Shown one piece after another: positions 28,222 through 38,724 of a stretch of 64,000 nt of DNA (positions are counted from its first letter, which is position 1; each line of letters starts with the position of its first letter). The position numbers and the translations under genes were made by a program. Below the pieces are notes generated by a model. The model was given only the letters and a program-made list of their open reading frames with translations. It was not told where the DNA came from and ran no database searches. The stretch lies in contig NZ_JAJHIZ010000003.1 in assembly GCF_021538615.1 (NCBI RefSeq), positions 1,364,001-1,428,000 of the forward strand, written 5' to 3'. The DNA is from Niabella agricola (lineage in GTDB: Bacteria; Bacteroidota; Bacteroidia; Chitinophagales; Chitinophagaceae).

Positions 28222-29421
28222 TTATGCCTCTTCGATGGCCGCAATACCCGGAAGCACCTTACCCTCGAAGAACTCAAGCATGGCGCCGCCACCGGTAGAA
28301 ACATAGCTTACTTTATCAGCAAAACCAAATTTGTTCACCGCCGATACACTGTCACCACCACCTACCAGTGAGAAGGCGCCGTTCTGCGTAGCCTCTGCAA
28401 CTGCTTCAGCAATCGCTTTGGTACCCGCCTGGAATTTTTCCATTTCGAACACGCCCATCGGTCCGTTCCACAGGATGGTTTTGGATCTTTTGATCACGTT
28501 GGTGAACTGCTCACGGGCGTTTTCAGCAACATCCAGTCCCATCCAACCATCGGGTATGGCGTTGCTGGGTGAGGCCGCCGTATCGGCATCCGCTGCGAAT
28601 TTATTGGCAATAATGCTATCGCTGGGCAAATGAATACACACGCCTTTTTCCGCTGCTTTGGCCAGGATCTCCCTTGCAGTATCCAGCCGGTCCTCTTCAC
28701 AAAGAGAAGCACCGATATGCCCTCCCTGCGCTTTATAGAAGGTATAGGCCATTCCACCACCAATAATGATATCCGTAGCTTTTTCCATCAGATTTTCAAT
28801 GATCAGGATCTTGTCGGAAACCTTTGCCCCGCCCAGGATTGCCGTAAACGGTTTCTCGCTTTGAGTCAATACTTTTTGTGCGCTGTTTACTTCATTCTCC
28901 ATTAGCAACCCAAACATTTTTTTGTCAGCAGGGAAGAATTTTGCTATTACAGCGGTAGAAGCATGCGCCCGGTGCGCCGTACCAAAAGCATCGTTTACAT
29001 ACACGTCTCCCAGCTTGCTCAGCTTTTCGGCAAAGGCTTCATCGCCTTTCTCTTCTTCTTTGTAGAATCGGAGATTCTCCAGCAACAGCACCTCTCCCGG
29101 ACGTAACATATCTGCCGTGAGATACGCCTGCTCTCCAATGCAGTCATTGGCAAACAGAACTGTAGCGCCGCTCAGTAATTCACTTAAGTGGTTTACCAGG
29201 TGCTTCAGGGAAAATTTATCTTCCGGTCCGCCTTTCGGGCGACCGAGATGCGACATCAGGATCACTTTTCCGCCATCGTTGAGGATCTTTTTGATCGTAG
29301 GAACGGCGGCCTTCATACGGGCGTCTGAGGTAATTTCCATTTGCTCATTCAATGGAACATTAAAGTCGACCCGTATCAGCGCCTTCTGATCTTTGAAGTT
29401 ATAGTCTGAAAATTTTGACAT
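28222..29421 (-). CDS. pgk: Phosphoglycerate kinase
   Basis: 399 residues, full length. [40 protein letters not shown] and the C-terminal GGGDSVSAV and [14 protein letters not shown] are the substrate- and nucleotide-binding blocks. It makes ATP from 1,3-bisphosphoglycerate in the cytosol. It lies downstream of gap on the same strand, but the gap terminator lies between them, so they look like separate units. Confidence 0.99.
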   Translation of the reverse strand: MSKFSDYNFKDQKALIRVDFNVPLNEQMEITSDARMKAAVPTIKKILNDGGKVILMSHLGRPKGGPEDKFSLKHLVNHLSELLSGATVLFANDCIGEQAYLTADMLRPGEVLLLENLRFYKEEEKGDEAFAEKLSKLGDVYVNDAFGTAHRAHASTAVIAKFFPADKKMFGLLMENEVNSAQKVLTQSEKPFTAILGGAKVSDKILIIENLMEKATDIIIGGGMAYTFYKAQGGHIGASLCEEDRLDTAREILAKAAEKGVCIHLPSDSIIANKFAADADTAASPSNAIPDGWMGLDVAENAREQFTNVIKRSKTILWNGPMGVFEMEKFQAGTKAIAEAVAEATQNGAFSLVGGGDSVSAVNKFGFADKVSYVSTGGGAMLEFFEGKVLPGIAAIEEA

Positions 29422-29430
29422 TGTTAACGG

Positions 29431-29472
29431 TTTTGAGATTTGAGAATTCAGATTTCAGATCTGAGATTTGAG
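29431..29472. repeat. GATTTGAGA/AGATTTCAGA repeats in the pgk leader
   Basis: Four degenerate copies of an ATTTGAGA-like word stand 10-51 bp upstream of the pgk start, partly self-complementary (CAGATTTCAGATCTGAG). The same word is tandemly repeated in the rpoC leader (12222-12252). Confidence 0.6.
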
Positions 29473-29564
29473 CACCGGTAACTGCCGGGACAGGGCCGCC
29501 ACATGTGCTGCAGTTAAACTGAGCGTAGCAACAAAGATGCCATTTGTCCTGCAGCCGGTCTAAT

Positions 29565-29593
29565 AAAAGAAAAAGCGGAACAAGCTGTTCCGC
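29565..29593 (-). terminator. Terminator after gap
   Basis: Minus strand GCGGAACA / TGTTCCGC, a perfect 8-bp stem with a 3-nt loop, followed by a T-rich run. 21 bp past the gap stop. Confidence 0.9.
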
Positions 29594-29613
29594 CTTTATT
29601 ATTTATGTAAGCT

Positions 29614-30627
29614 TTACTTGCTGATCAGTTTCGCAAAATACTCAACCGTGCGAACGAGCTGCGATACATAGCTCATTTCGTTATCATACCAGGAAACGGT
29701 ACGAACCAGTTGTTTGTCACCTACGGTCATCACTTTGGTTAAGGTAGCATCAAACAAAGAACCATAGTGTGTACCTATCACATCGCTGCTTACGATTTCA
29801 TCTTCGGTATAACCAAAGCTTTCGTTAGAAGCTGCCTTCATTGCTGCATTGATTTCTTCAGCAGAGGTTTGTTTCTTCAGAGTTACATTCAGCTCGGTAA
29901 TAGAACCGGTAATGGTAGGCACCCGTTGTGCGCTACCGTCCAGTTTTCCTTTCAGGCTTGGCAATACCAGGCCAATCGCTTTTGCAGCACCAGTGCTGTT
30001 GGGAACGATGTTAGCCGCAGCCGCTCTTGCCCTTCTCAGATCACCTTTGGCATGCGGAGCATCCAGGGTGTTCTGATCGTTGGTGTAGGCGTGGATGGTG
30101 GTCATGATACCCAGTTCGATACCGAAGGTATCATCCAATACTTTTGCCATCGGAGCCAGACAGTTGGTTGTGCAGGAAGCGCAGCTGATGATGGTTTCGC
30201 TTCCGTCCAGGATATCGTGGTTCACGTTGAACACCACGGTTTTCAGGTCACCGGTTGCGGGAGCAGAGATCACCACTCTTTTAGCGCCGGCCGCGAGGTG
30301 TGCTTCTGCCTTTGTTTTATCAGTGAAGAAACCGGTACATTCCAGTACTACATCTACATCATGATCTTTCCAGGGAATCAGGGAAGGATCTTTTTGTGCA
30401 TATATTTTAATCTCATTACCATCAACGATAATGGAATTTTCAGTGCTTTTTACATCTTGATTGAAACCGCCCTGAGCGGAGTCGTATTTTAACAGGTGAG
30501 CTAATACTTTGGGGCTGGTCAAATCATTGATCGCAACAACGTCGATACCTTGTTGATTGTAGATTTGACGATAAGCCAAACGGCCGATTCTGCCGAAGCC
30601 GTTGATGGCTACTTTTACTGTACTCAT
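29614..30627 (-). CDS. gap: Glyceraldehyde-3-phosphate dehydrogenase, type I
   Basis: 337 residues. Rossmann signature INGFGRIGR (8-16) and active-site [13 protein letters not shown] with catalytic Cys152. It oxidises GAP to 1,3-bisphosphoglycerate with NAD, the step before Pgk. A minus-strand TAACTTTA (30674-30681) is a near-consensus -7 box about 47 bp upstream. Confidence 0.99.
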   Translation of the reverse strand: MSTVKVAINGFGRIGRLAYRQIYNQQGIDVVAINDLTSPKVLAHLLKYDSAQGGFNQDVKSTENSIIVDGNEIKIYAQKDPSLIPWKDHDVDVVLECTGFFTDKTKAEAHLAAGAKRVVISAPATGDLKTVVFNVNHDILDGSETIISCASCTTNCLAPMAKVLDDTFGIELGIMTTIHAYTNDQNTLDAPHAKGDLRRARAAAANIVPNSTGAAKAIGLVLPSLKGKLDGSAQRVPTITGSITELNVTLKKQTSAEEINAAMKAASNESFGYTEDEIVSSDVIGTHYGSLFDATLTKVMTVGDKQLVRTVSWYDNEMSYVSQLVRTVEYFAKLISK

Positions 30628-30762
30628 AGTTGTGTAAAAAATTTAATTAAAGTAAGAACAATTTTTGGAGGCGTAAAGTTACAGCATTTTGTACGGAATA
30701 CATATTAAACGATTTCGATTTTTCACCCCTATTTTTTAAAAAGCAATTATTTTTTATTTTTT

Positions 30763-30794
30763 TTTGGCCAATACGTTTTGGTCCATTATCTTTG
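30763..30794 (+). promoter_or_regulatory. Promoter of tRNA-Glu
   Basis: TTTG (30763-30766), 20 bp spacer, TATCTTTG (30787-30794): a full match to the Bacteroidota -33/-7 consensus. It predicts a start near 30800, 16 nt ahead of the tRNA. It is divergent from gap. Confidence 0.85.
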
Positions 30795-30815
30795 CACTCC
30801 CAAAAAACGGGTAAC

Positions 30816-30887
30816 GCCGCGTTGGTCAAGGGGTTAAGACGCATCCCTTTCACGGATGAATCACGGGTTCGATTCCCGTACGCGGTA
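30816..30887 (+). tRNA. tRNA-Glu (TTC)
   Basis: Acceptor GCCGCGT/ACGCGGT (first pair G-T), anticodon loop CTTTCAC giving TTC, T-arm CGGGTTCGATTCCCG, discriminator A. CCA is not encoded. Confidence 0.95.
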
Positions 30888-30889
30888 CA

Positions 30890-30916
30890 AAACCGGGCTT
30901 TTCAGCCCGGTTTTTT
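30890..30916 (+). terminator. Terminator of tRNA-Glu
   Basis: AACCGGGCT / AGCCCGGTT, a 9-bp stem with a tight loop, followed by TTTTTT. It lies directly after the tRNA. Confidence 0.9.
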
Positions 30917-31292
30917 CATGTCTGAAACCGGCAAAAATCCCCTCCCAGCTACGTTACAACCGACACCATCCTGTTTTTATTTCCTTTCATAATGTTTTGG
31001 ACTCCCGGGCAGCGGTACCGTTACGGATCAGGTTGCCTGAATCAAAAAACTGGTCAACACAACGGATCCAGTACACAGCACCCGCAAGTGCTCCAAAGGG
31101 GGCTGCAAAGCCCGGGGCGCTGCAGAAATTTATAAGTCCCGGCATTACGTAAACAGGAGCCGCCGGGGTTCGGCGCCTACCGGACATTGATCCTGGCAGC
31201 GCTCTATTAATTCGAAGCTAACCCAGAACCGGCTCGCCGCCAAATCACACATTTGATCAAAGATTTCTGTATTTTCGGCGCGTTCCGGAGGG
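30917..31292. other. Intergenic region before the sigma factor gene
   Basis: 376 bp with no gene I can support. A minus-strand frame at 30987-31187 has no signal, start context or family. A TATTTTCG at 31270-31277 is a weak -7 candidate for the sigma gene but lacks a correctly spaced -33. Confidence 0.4.
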
Positions 31293-31319
31293 ATGAAAAA
31301 CTGCAGAAAGGGTACCCAA

Positions 31320-31934
31320 ATGAGTAAACTGACATCCGATTTTACAGCGGCTGATTTATTAAACCAATGTTCATTGGGGGATGAAAAAGCGTTCAAAGAA
31401 CTTTACGAACGGTATCATTTCCGGCTGCATCAATACATACTCAAAATAGTAAAATCAAAAGAAGCCGCAGAAGAACTGGTGATGGATGTGTTTCTGAAAT
31501 TGTGGGTAGCGCGGGAGTTGCTGCCTGGTATCGAAAACTTCGACGGATTTTTATTCAAAATTGCTTATAACAAGAGCATCGACTTTTTCAGGGCTGCGGC
31601 TAAAGACAAACCCTTTGCCGACATCCTTTGGGAAAAAATGCAGATCCCGGCCCAAAACACCGCAGACGCATCGCTGCTGATGCAGGAATTTAATGCCAAA
31701 CTGAAGGAAGCAATCGATCTGATGCCGCCCCAGCGCAAGAAGATCTTTCAGCTCAGCCGGGAAGAAAACCTATCGCATGCCCAGATTTCCGAAGCACTGG
31801 GCATTTCAAAAAACACCGTTGCCAATACCATTGTAGAAGCCCGTCAATTTATTACCACCTACCTGGGCCGGCATTTTGATGTGCTTAGCATGCTGACCAT
31901 CCTCTCCGGGATCGCCCAAAAAAATAATTTTTAG
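31320..31934 (+). CDS. ECF RNA polymerase sigma factor, FecI-like
   Basis: 204 residues from the ATG at 31320. An in-frame ATG at 31293 behind GGAGGG is a possible alternative. Region 2 (AFKELYERYHFRLHQYILKI ... MDVFLKLW) and region 4 (LSREENLSHAQISEALGIS, then KNTVANTIVEA) are complete. Sigma factors of this kind in Bacteroidota pair with a FecR anti-sigma and answer to a SusC with an STN domain. All three are adjacent here, so it probably drives the polysaccharide locus that follows. Confidence 0.93.
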   Translation: MSKLTSDFTAADLLNQCSLGDEKAFKELYERYHFRLHQYILKIVKSKEAAEELVMDVFLKLWVARELLPGIENFDGFLFKIAYNKSIDFFRAAAKDKPFADILWEKMQIPAQNTADASLLMQEFNAKLKEAIDLMPPQRKKIFQLSREENLSHAQISEALGISKNTVANTIVEARQFITTYLGRHFDVLSMLTILSGIAQKNNF

Positions 31935-31999
31935 GGACCGGTAGTAGCAGGCCCTTTTTTCTTCGTTTATAATTATTAACACGGTTATTGCTGAAAAAG

Positions 32000-33178
32000 A
32001 TGAATAACAATTTTTCTGAAAAGGAGATAATGGCGATCGTAGAACGGTATATGAATGATACCTGTTCCAGGGAGGAATTTGAGCAATTGCTGGAGCTGGC
32101 CCGTTCAAATGAAACACTTTTGGCAGACGCCCTGAAAATACAATGGGAAAAGACGGCAACGGAAAATCCGGATGAAAAGCCGCATTTTGACAGGCTATTT
32201 ACCACTATCATGAAGGGGGCCCGCACTGTAGAACGGGTGCGTGGTGGAAAAAGAAGGTTGATGACCCGCATTACCGTGGCAGCCTCCCTGTTGCTGTGTT
32301 TATCAACAGCGGGCTGGTGGCTTTGGCAGGAACATGAAAAGTCGAAAACAACCGCGCAGACCCCTGCGCTTATTGTTCCGGGCGGAGATAAAGCCATCCT
32401 TACCCTTGCCGATGGCCGGCAAATAGCGCTGGACACAGCTCATAACGGAGATATCACCAACCAGGGTGCTACCAAGGTCATTAAACTGGACGGCAAACTT
32501 CATTATAATTCTGACGTAGCAAACAATGCCGAGGCCGCGCTTTATAATACCATTGCCACTCCAAAAGGAGGCCAGTACCAACTGGTGTTGGCGGATGGCA
32601 GCAACGTGTGGCTGAACGCTTCTTCCTCCTTAAAATTCCCCACTGCATTTACCGGTAACGAGCGGAATGTGGAATTGCAGGGTGAGGGCTATTTCGAAAT
32701 AAAACATAACCCCGCCCAACCTTTTCATGTAAAGACCGGCAAAACAACTGTAACCGTATTGGGCACTCATTTTAATATCAACAGCTACCGGGAGGAGGCT
32801 GTCGAAAAAACCACGCTGATCGAAGGGCGGGTGGAAGTCAATACTGCCGGCAGACGGGCAACACTGGTTCCGGGACAACAGGCCATTGTAAAGGCCGGAC
32901 AGGACCCTATTTCCCTGGTACCACAGGTGGATCTGGAAGAGGTACTGGCCTGGAAAAATGGGCTCTTCCTCTATAACGGCACAGACCTGGAAACGGTTAT
33001 GAACCAGGTGGCCCGATGGTATGATGTAACGATTGTATATGAAAGAAAAATAAATGAAACAATTTCCGGCAGCCTTCCCCGTTCTGGCAATTTCAGGCAA
33101 CTCCTGAAAATATTAGAAGCTACAGGCAAGGTCAGGTTTGAAATAAACGGCAGAGTCATTACTGTTAAGCCCAATTAA
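32000..33178 (+). CDS. FecR-family anti-sigma factor
   Basis: 392 residues from the ATG at 32000; a TTG at 31988 is in frame but less likely. A cytoplasmic N-terminal segment of about 90 residues binds sigma. One membrane helix follows (90-109). The periplasmic FecR domain holds TPKGGQYQLVLADGSNVWLN and VELQGEGYFEI (about 180-270), and a C-terminal DUF4974-type domain spans 325-392 (LFLYNGTDLETVMNQVARWY). It is thought to sense contact with the SusC STN domain and release sigma. 65 bp after the sigma gene. Confidence 0.93.
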   Translation: MNNNFSEKEIMAIVERYMNDTCSREEFEQLLELARSNETLLADALKIQWEKTATENPDEKPHFDRLFTTIMKGARTVERVRGGKRRLMTRITVAASLLLCLSTAGWWLWQEHEKSKTTAQTPALIVPGGDKAILTLADGRQIALDTAHNGDITNQGATKVIKLDGKLHYNSDVANNAEAALYNTIATPKGGQYQLVLADGSNVWLNASSSLKFPTAFTGNERNVELQGEGYFEIKHNPAQPFHVKTGKTTVTVLGTHFNINSYREEAVEKTTLIEGRVEVNTAGRRATLVPGQQAIVKAGQDPISLVPQVDLEEVLAWKNGLFLYNGTDLETVMNQVARWYDVTIVYERKINETISGSLPRSGNFRQLLKILEATGKVRFEINGRVITVKPN

Positions 33179-33304
33179 TAATTACCTGATCAGTGATCTT
33201 TTCATGTGGCAGCGCAACAGCAGTGGCCACACAGGAAACTAATACAATATAGGGAACTGTTAACAACAAAAAGCAACAACACGTATAAACTAAAACGATT
33301 CAAT

Positions 33305-36300
33305 ATGAAGAAAAGAGCTTCGCTCCTCCTGCTCCTTTTCTGTATGCTGGCAGGGACGGCCGGCTACAGCCAGCAGGTTTCCATCTCGGGTTCCGACATG
33401 CCGCTGAAAAAAGTGCTTGCAGATATAAAAAAGCAAAGCGGCTATAATGTAATCTATTTCGATAATGATTTAAAAACTGCCAAAAAAGTAACCATCAACA
33501 TGCGGGGCGCTTCCCTGAGTGAGGTGTTTGAAAAGATCTTTGAGCAGCAGCCCTTAACCTATACCATTGTTGATAAAACAATCGTGATCAAAGCAAAGCC
33601 ATCTGCACCGGAGCCCAGAAACGCTGGAAACGTCCCCCAGGTCAGGGCGGCTATCGACATCGCTGGCACTGTAACCGACCAGCGCCGCAGGCCTCTTTCG
33701 GGGGCCAGTGTATACCTGCGCTCCAATACATTAATCGGAACCATAACCGATGCTGCCGGATATTTTGGCATCAGCAATATTCCGCGGAAAACAACACTGG
33801 TTGTGACGATGCTTGGGTTCCGCAAACGCGAAATAAACCTGGATACTATACAGGACGCCAACCTGAAGCAGCTCCTGGTTTTAATGGAAGAAGACGCTGC
33901 AAAAAACGAAAATGAGATCGTTGTTACAGCGGTGGGAAGCCAGAAAAAAATAAGTGTTGTAGGAGCCATCACCACCGTCAATCCGGTAGAACTAAAAGCA
34001 CCGACAAGATCACTCACCACCCAGCTGGCAGGCCGCGTGGCGGGCGTAACCTTTGTACAGCAATCCGGCCAGCCGGGGCAGGATGGCGCTTCATTTATCA
34101 TAAGAGGCATCAACTCTGTTACCGGCAATACCACCCCTTTGGTACTCATTGACGGACTGCGGAGAAACCTCGATGATGTTGACCCTAACGACGTAGCTAC
34201 CTTTTCCATCCTGAAAGACGCATCGGCTACCGCTGTTTACGGGCTTGAAGGCGCCAATGGTATTATTGTGATCACTACAAAAACAGGAAAGGCCGCGCAA
34301 AAACCAAGCGTGCGGGCTTCCTACTCCTCATCCATCAACAATGCCTCCTACAAACCCAAATGGGTCGACGCCGTAACCTACGCCCGGCTAAGAAATGAAG
34401 CCCTGGAGGTACGGGGTAAAAAACCCTATTATACCGCGGATGATATTGCCAAATTCGGCGATGGCGACAATGATTTTTATCCAAATGTAGACTGGTATAA
34501 AACCATGGTAAAACAAAACAATCCCTCCCAAAAAGCAAACTTTAATATCAGCGGCGGAGGCAATGCCGTTACCTATTATATGTCCGGCGGGTTTTATACC
34601 GAAAAAGGCATGTTCAACAGCAAAAATGCGTCCAATGCCAACTATAACCAGTTTAATTTCCGTTCCAATCTTAAGGCTGACCTTTCCCCCACCACCGTAC
34701 TGGGACTGGGGTTTGACGGCCGGTACAATACCACTACGGAACCCGGCCAGGGTGTGAACAGCCTGCTGGACATTATGAACCGGATCAATCCCACCCTCTT
34801 CCCTGCAGCATACTCCAACGGCACGGCGCCGGAAGAGCCGCCGGGCATTACCAATCCTTATTCCCTGCTGACGAAAACCGGGTTCCTGAAACGGTATGCA
34901 AACTATATGTCCACGAACCTGAACCTTACGCAAAAACTCGACTTCATTACACCCGGGCTGTATGTGAACGGGATCGCCTCATTTACGAAGAGCAATTTTT
35001 ATGAGCACCATTATGTAAAAAATTACCAGCGGCACGGGCCCGACCCCGACCTGTCGCACAGCTATCATAATACGGGAAGGGATAGTCTTGGCCGCATTGT
35101 AACCATTAATAAAACCCCGGATATAGACGACAAAATGGGATTTGTTGCTACTTCCCCTACCGGCGACCGCGTGATTGAAGCCATGGCCAGCATCAATTAT
35201 GCGCGTACTTTTTTCAGAAACCTGTCCACCACCGGGCTTATTTTATACAAACAAAGAGAAACCATGTCAGACGCGCCTTCAGGCAGCGGCGGCACACTGC
35301 TGATCAATGCGCTACCTACCAGGGAGCAATCGATCGCAGGGCGCGTTACGTTCGGTTGGGATAACCGGTATTTCACTGATATCAATTTTGGCGCCACGGG
35401 GTCACAGATGTTTACGCCCGATAAGCGATGGTCCGGCTTTCCCTCTATCGGTTTCGCCTGGGTACCTTCCTCCGAAAAGTTCTGGGAACCCCTGTCGGAA
35501 ACAGTCGATTTCCTGAAATTCAGAGCCTCTTATGGTGTAGTAGGTTCTGTGGGTAATGCCAGCCGTTTCGGCTACCTGGCCACATCCGGCCCGGTAGATG
35601 GTTATACTTTCGGGTTTGGCCGTGCAGCCGGCAGCGGTGTTTATATCCCGGGCGTGGGTGAATACCGGCTGGAGCAGCTGGGGCTTACCTGGGAGCGCGA
35701 CACCAAACTAAACCTGGGAGCGGAGATTGGCTTTTTTCAAAACGTTAAATTAGTACTGGACGCCTACCGGTATGTGAACCGGGATCAACTGATCGACCTG
35801 AACAGGCTGCCGGCCACACTGGGCCTGCCTTCCGTACCGAGGGCCAATCTTGGGAAAACACAGTCGGAAGGAATTGACCTCGATCTTACTTATGCCAAAT
35901 CCTGGAAGCATTTCCGGATCAACTATATCAAGGGGCTGATTAGCTATACCACTAACAAAATCCTTGAAAATGGCCAACTCGACCCCAAAGTGGCCTACCA
36001 GAGCGGGATCGGGCTGGATTGGGGCCGGAGCCTGAACTATGTAGCCCTGGGTCTGTTCAAAGATCAGAACGATATTGACAACAGTCCCGTGCAAACCTGG
36101 AACAAGGTATTGCCCGGCGACATAAAATATAAGGATATTGACGGTGATGGAATTATTACCCCTAACGACCGCATCTGGGTAGGTAATATTTACCCGAAAT
36201 GGAGCTATTCATTGGCCATTGACCTGCGTTACAAAAAATGGACATTCGCCACAAGAGCTATCGGTAAGGCCGACCTTTACCGCTCGATCAATGGTGGGCG

Positions 36301-36712
36301 TATTCCTTTTAATCCTTACAATGCAGGCGGCATCGATGCCGGCGCCGTGTATATCGCCGCCGCAAAAAATCACTTTACACCCGTATCCTATTCCGGCGCC
36401 AGAGCCACGGAAAATTTTAACGCCGAGTACCCCCTGCTGGGCTATGGCACCGATAACCAGAACAATGCCCAAACCTCCACCTTCTGGCTGCGGGAAGCCA
36501 CATATGTACGGATCGCCGACGCGGAACTGGGATATAACTGGCAGCCGAAGGCCAGCCATTCATTATTTAAAACGATCTACTATTACTTCCGCTGTGATAA
36601 TGTAGTTACCTTCTCCAGGTTCAAAGACTGGAACCCGGAACAGCTGTCCTCTTATGCCTATCCGTTAAAAAGAACTTTTTCTGCAGGCCTGGAAATCGGC
36701 TTTGACCTTTAA
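33305..36712 (+). CDS. SusC/RagA TonB-dependent receptor with STN domain
   Basis: 1135 residues from the ATG at 33305, chosen because it begins a clear signal peptide (MKKRASLLLLLFCMLAG... AGYSQ). The STN signalling domain follows (about 25-95, MPLKKVLADIKKQSGYNVIY), then a carboxypeptidase-like domain (115-175), the plug (ITTVNPVELKAPTRSLTTQL, GFLIDG-like VLIDGLRRN) and the 22-strand barrel. It imports oligosaccharides with the next gene's SusD lid. The STN domain links import to the FecR/sigma pair upstream. The 126 bp before it hold a TGTGGC...GCCACA inverted repeat (33205-33231). Confidence 0.96.
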   Translation: MKKRASLLLLLFCMLAGTAGYSQQVSISGSDMPLKKVLADIKKQSGYNVIYFDNDLKTAKKVTINMRGASLSEVFEKIFEQQPLTYTIVDKTIVIKAKPSAPEPRNAGNVPQVRAAIDIAGTVTDQRRRPLSGASVYLRSNTLIGTITDAAGYFGISNIPRKTTLVVTMLGFRKREINLDTIQDANLKQLLVLMEEDAAKNENEIVVTAVGSQKKISVVGAITTVNPVELKAPTRSLTTQLAGRVAGVTFVQQSGQPGQDGASFIIRGINSVTGNTTPLVLIDGLRRNLDDVDPNDVATFSILKDASATAVYGLEGANGIIVITTKTGKAAQKPSVRASYSSSINNASYKPKWVDAVTYARLRNEALEVRGKKPYYTADDIAKFGDGDNDFYPNVDWYKTMVKQNNPSQKANFNISGGGNAVTYYMSGGFYTEKGMFNSKNASNANYNQFNFRSNLKADLSPTTVLGLGFDGRYNTTTEPGQGVNSLLDIMNRINPTLFPAAYSNGTAPEEPPGITNPYSLLTKTGFLKRYANYMSTNLNLTQKLDFITPGLYVNGIASFTKSNFYEHHYVKNYQRHGPDPDLSHSYHNTGRDSLGRIVTINKTPDIDDKMGFVATSPTGDRVIEAMASINYARTFFRNLSTTGLILYKQRETMSDAPSGSGGTLLINALPTREQSIAGRVTFGWDNRYFTDINFGATGSQMFTPDKRWSGFPSIGFAWVPSSEKFWEPLSETVDFLKFRASYGVVGSVGNASRFGYLATSGPVDGYTFGFGRAAGSGVYIPGVGEYRLEQLGLTWERDTKLNLGAEIGFFQNVKLVLDAYRYVNRDQLIDLNRLPATLGLPSVPRANLGKTQSEGIDLDLTYAKSWKHFRINYIKGLISYTTNKILENGQLDPKVAYQSGIGLDWGRSLNYVALGLFKDQNDIDNSPVQTWNKVLPGDIKYKDIDGDGIITPNDRIWVGNIYPKWSYSLAIDLRYKKWTFATRAIGKADLYRSINGGRIPFNPYNAGGIDAGAVYIAAAKNHFTPVSYSGARATENFNAEYPLLGYGTDNQNNAQTSTFWLREATYVRIADAELGYNWQPKASHSLFKTIYYYFRCDNVVTFSRFKDWNPEQLSSYAYPLKRTFSAGLEIGFDL

Positions 36713-36723
36713 AAAAAATAGTT

Positions 36724-38706
36724 ATGCAAAAGAATCAATACTTTACCCTTAAACTAATCGTCTTGTGCATCTGCGCACTGCAATTAGCAGGTTGTAAAAA
36801 ATACCTTTCAGCCGATGAATACCTGCACGAAGTAGACAACCTGAATGATGTATGGACGGAAAGAAGCGATATCCGTAAAGCCTGGGCGGCCTGTTTTGGC
36901 GCCATGCCAAATTACACGGATATGATCTGGTCATGGCCCTTTAATTGCAATTACGATGAAGGCCATGCCGGTCTGGACAACTATCCCAGCCTGATTTTCG
37001 CCCAGGGAAAATTCAACGCAGACAATCCCCTGTTCGACCTATGGACCAAATATTACAAATCCATCCGGGTCTGTAATGTATTCCTGGAGAATTATAAAAA
37101 AGCCGATGATAAATTGTTAGTACCGGGCGAAACAGCCGGCTATGCCGCTGATGCGCGCTACCTGCGGGCCTTTTATTATACCCAGTTGCTGGAACTCTAT
37201 GGTCCTTTTGTGATTGTGGACAAAACGGTCGACTATTCAAACACTGCGGCCCTTCCTACCAAACGGAATACCGAAGATGATTGTGCGTCCTTTATTGTGG
37301 CGCAGTTGGATACCTGTATCGGTACCCTGCCGGCCACGGAAAAGATACTGGGCAACGATATGGGTCGGCCCTCCCGTGAAGCCGCCATGGCCTTGAAAGC
37401 AAGGGTATTGCTGTGGAATGCAAGCCCCCTGGTGAACGGGAATCCCGATTATACTTCATTTGTTGACGCCGGCGGAAAGCCCTATTTCCCAACTACTGCG
37501 GACCCGGACAAATGGAAGCAAGCAGCGGCGGCAGCAAAAGCCATCATCGACCTGAATAAATTTGAATTGCACACTGTACCTGCAAATGGCACCGGTTATA
37601 CAACCGTGCCGCTTGGCAATTTTTCCGGCAACGATATACCCTGGCCCAACGGCCCTTCGGGGATCGACCCTTACCGTTCTGTAAAAGGGTTGTTTGCTGG
37701 CGGAAAATCATACTGGAACAAGGAAGTGATCTGGGCGGTGAACCTGCCCTCACAAAGCACCAATCTTTCTTCCCTTGGATTTCCGAGAAATTACAATAAC
37801 GGTGAAGGCGCTACGTATACCGCAAGATTGTATGCCACCCAAAAACTGGTGGATGCCTTTTTCATGAACAATGGTGCCACCATCGAGGAAGAAAATACGC
37901 ATTTATACAACGACCTTGGCCCCACGGCTACTACAGCCGACGGCGGCGATCAATATTATATTCGCGGAAACGGGCAGGAAGCGGCTACCCCCATCATGAC
38001 CAATTTCAAACGGGGCGACGCTAATCCCAAACTACCGGTCCCCAATCGCTGCCTCAACCGTGAAGCACGCTTTTATGCCACGATCGGCTTTATCGGAAGG
38101 GGTTATTTGCAGAATAACGGCACCATTTACTATGCCGATTACAAAGCCAATGCGCTCGATGGCTACCTCCAGTCAGACAGGCCTTCCACAAGATCGGGCT
38201 ACCCCATTGTAAAATGGGTGTCGGATGAAGACCAGAAAGTAAACGGTAGTTTTGACAAGCCCTATCCTGTTTTCCGTCTGGCAGAAATCTATCTCGACTA
38301 TGCAGAGGCTTTGAATGAATACGATCCTGCCAATCCGGATATTATAAAATACCTGAACCTCGTGCGATTCCGGGCGGGCTTGCCAGGTTATACCCTATCT
38401 ACCCAGGAGGAGAACCGCAACCGGATCCGGCATGAACGATATGTTGAATTTGCATTTGAAGGCAAACGCTATTTCGATTCACGCCGCTGGAAAGAAGCCG
38501 CAAAGGCCGATCGCGATATCTGGGGCAACAGCAGGGGAATGGCCGGACAGGTATACGGCTGCAATTACCTTGCCCAGGACGGCCGTTTTTACGATCGCAC
38601 GGTTATCGACGGATACACATTCAGGTTCAAAAATTATTTTTTACCCATCCCTTATCAGGAAGTGGCTAATCATTGGGGCACCATGACTCAAAATCCCGGT
38701 TGGTAA
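36724..38706 (+). CDS. SusD/RagB family glycan-binding lipoprotein
   Basis: 660 residues. Lipobox LQLAGC near residue 24. SusD helical core with AGYAADARYLRAFYYTQLLE and the C-terminal YPVFRLAEIYLDYAEALNE, IRHERYVEFAFEGKRYFDSR blocks. It sits as the outer lid of the SusC barrel and binds the glycan. Start 12 bp after the SusC stop. Longer than many SusD proteins because of loop insertions. Confidence 0.95.
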   Translation: MQKNQYFTLKLIVLCICALQLAGCKKYLSADEYLHEVDNLNDVWTERSDIRKAWAACFGAMPNYTDMIWSWPFNCNYDEGHAGLDNYPSLIFAQGKFNADNPLFDLWTKYYKSIRVCNVFLENYKKADDKLLVPGETAGYAADARYLRAFYYTQLLELYGPFVIVDKTVDYSNTAALPTKRNTEDDCASFIVAQLDTCIGTLPATEKILGNDMGRPSREAAMALKARVLLWNASPLVNGNPDYTSFVDAGGKPYFPTTADPDKWKQAAAAAKAIIDLNKFELHTVPANGTGYTTVPLGNFSGNDIPWPNGPSGIDPYRSVKGLFAGGKSYWNKEVIWAVNLPSQSTNLSSLGFPRNYNNGEGATYTARLYATQKLVDAFFMNNGATIEEENTHLYNDLGPTATTADGGDQYYIRGNGQEAATPIMTNFKRGDANPKLPVPNRCLNREARFYATIGFIGRGYLQNNGTIYYADYKANALDGYLQSDRPSTRSGYPIVKWVSDEDQKVNGSFDKPYPVFRLAEIYLDYAEALNEYDPANPDIIKYLNLVRFRAGLPGYTLSTQEENRNRIRHERYVEFAFEGKRYFDSRRWKEAAKADRDIWGNSRGMAGQVYGCNYLAQDGRFYDRTVIDGYTFRFKNYFLPIPYQEVANHWGTMTQNPGW

Positions 38707-38724
38707 ACGCATTAAACTTTTAAT

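Noticed and set aside
30987..31187. 66-codon minus-strand frame between tRNA-Glu and the sigma factor
   Set aside because: No ribosome site, family or conserved pattern; composition is like the surrounding non-coding DNA.
30816..31292. Possible integration site at the 3' end of tRNA-Glu
   Set aside because: No repeat of the tRNA 3' end, no integrase and no change in gene type directly after it; the terminator follows intact.
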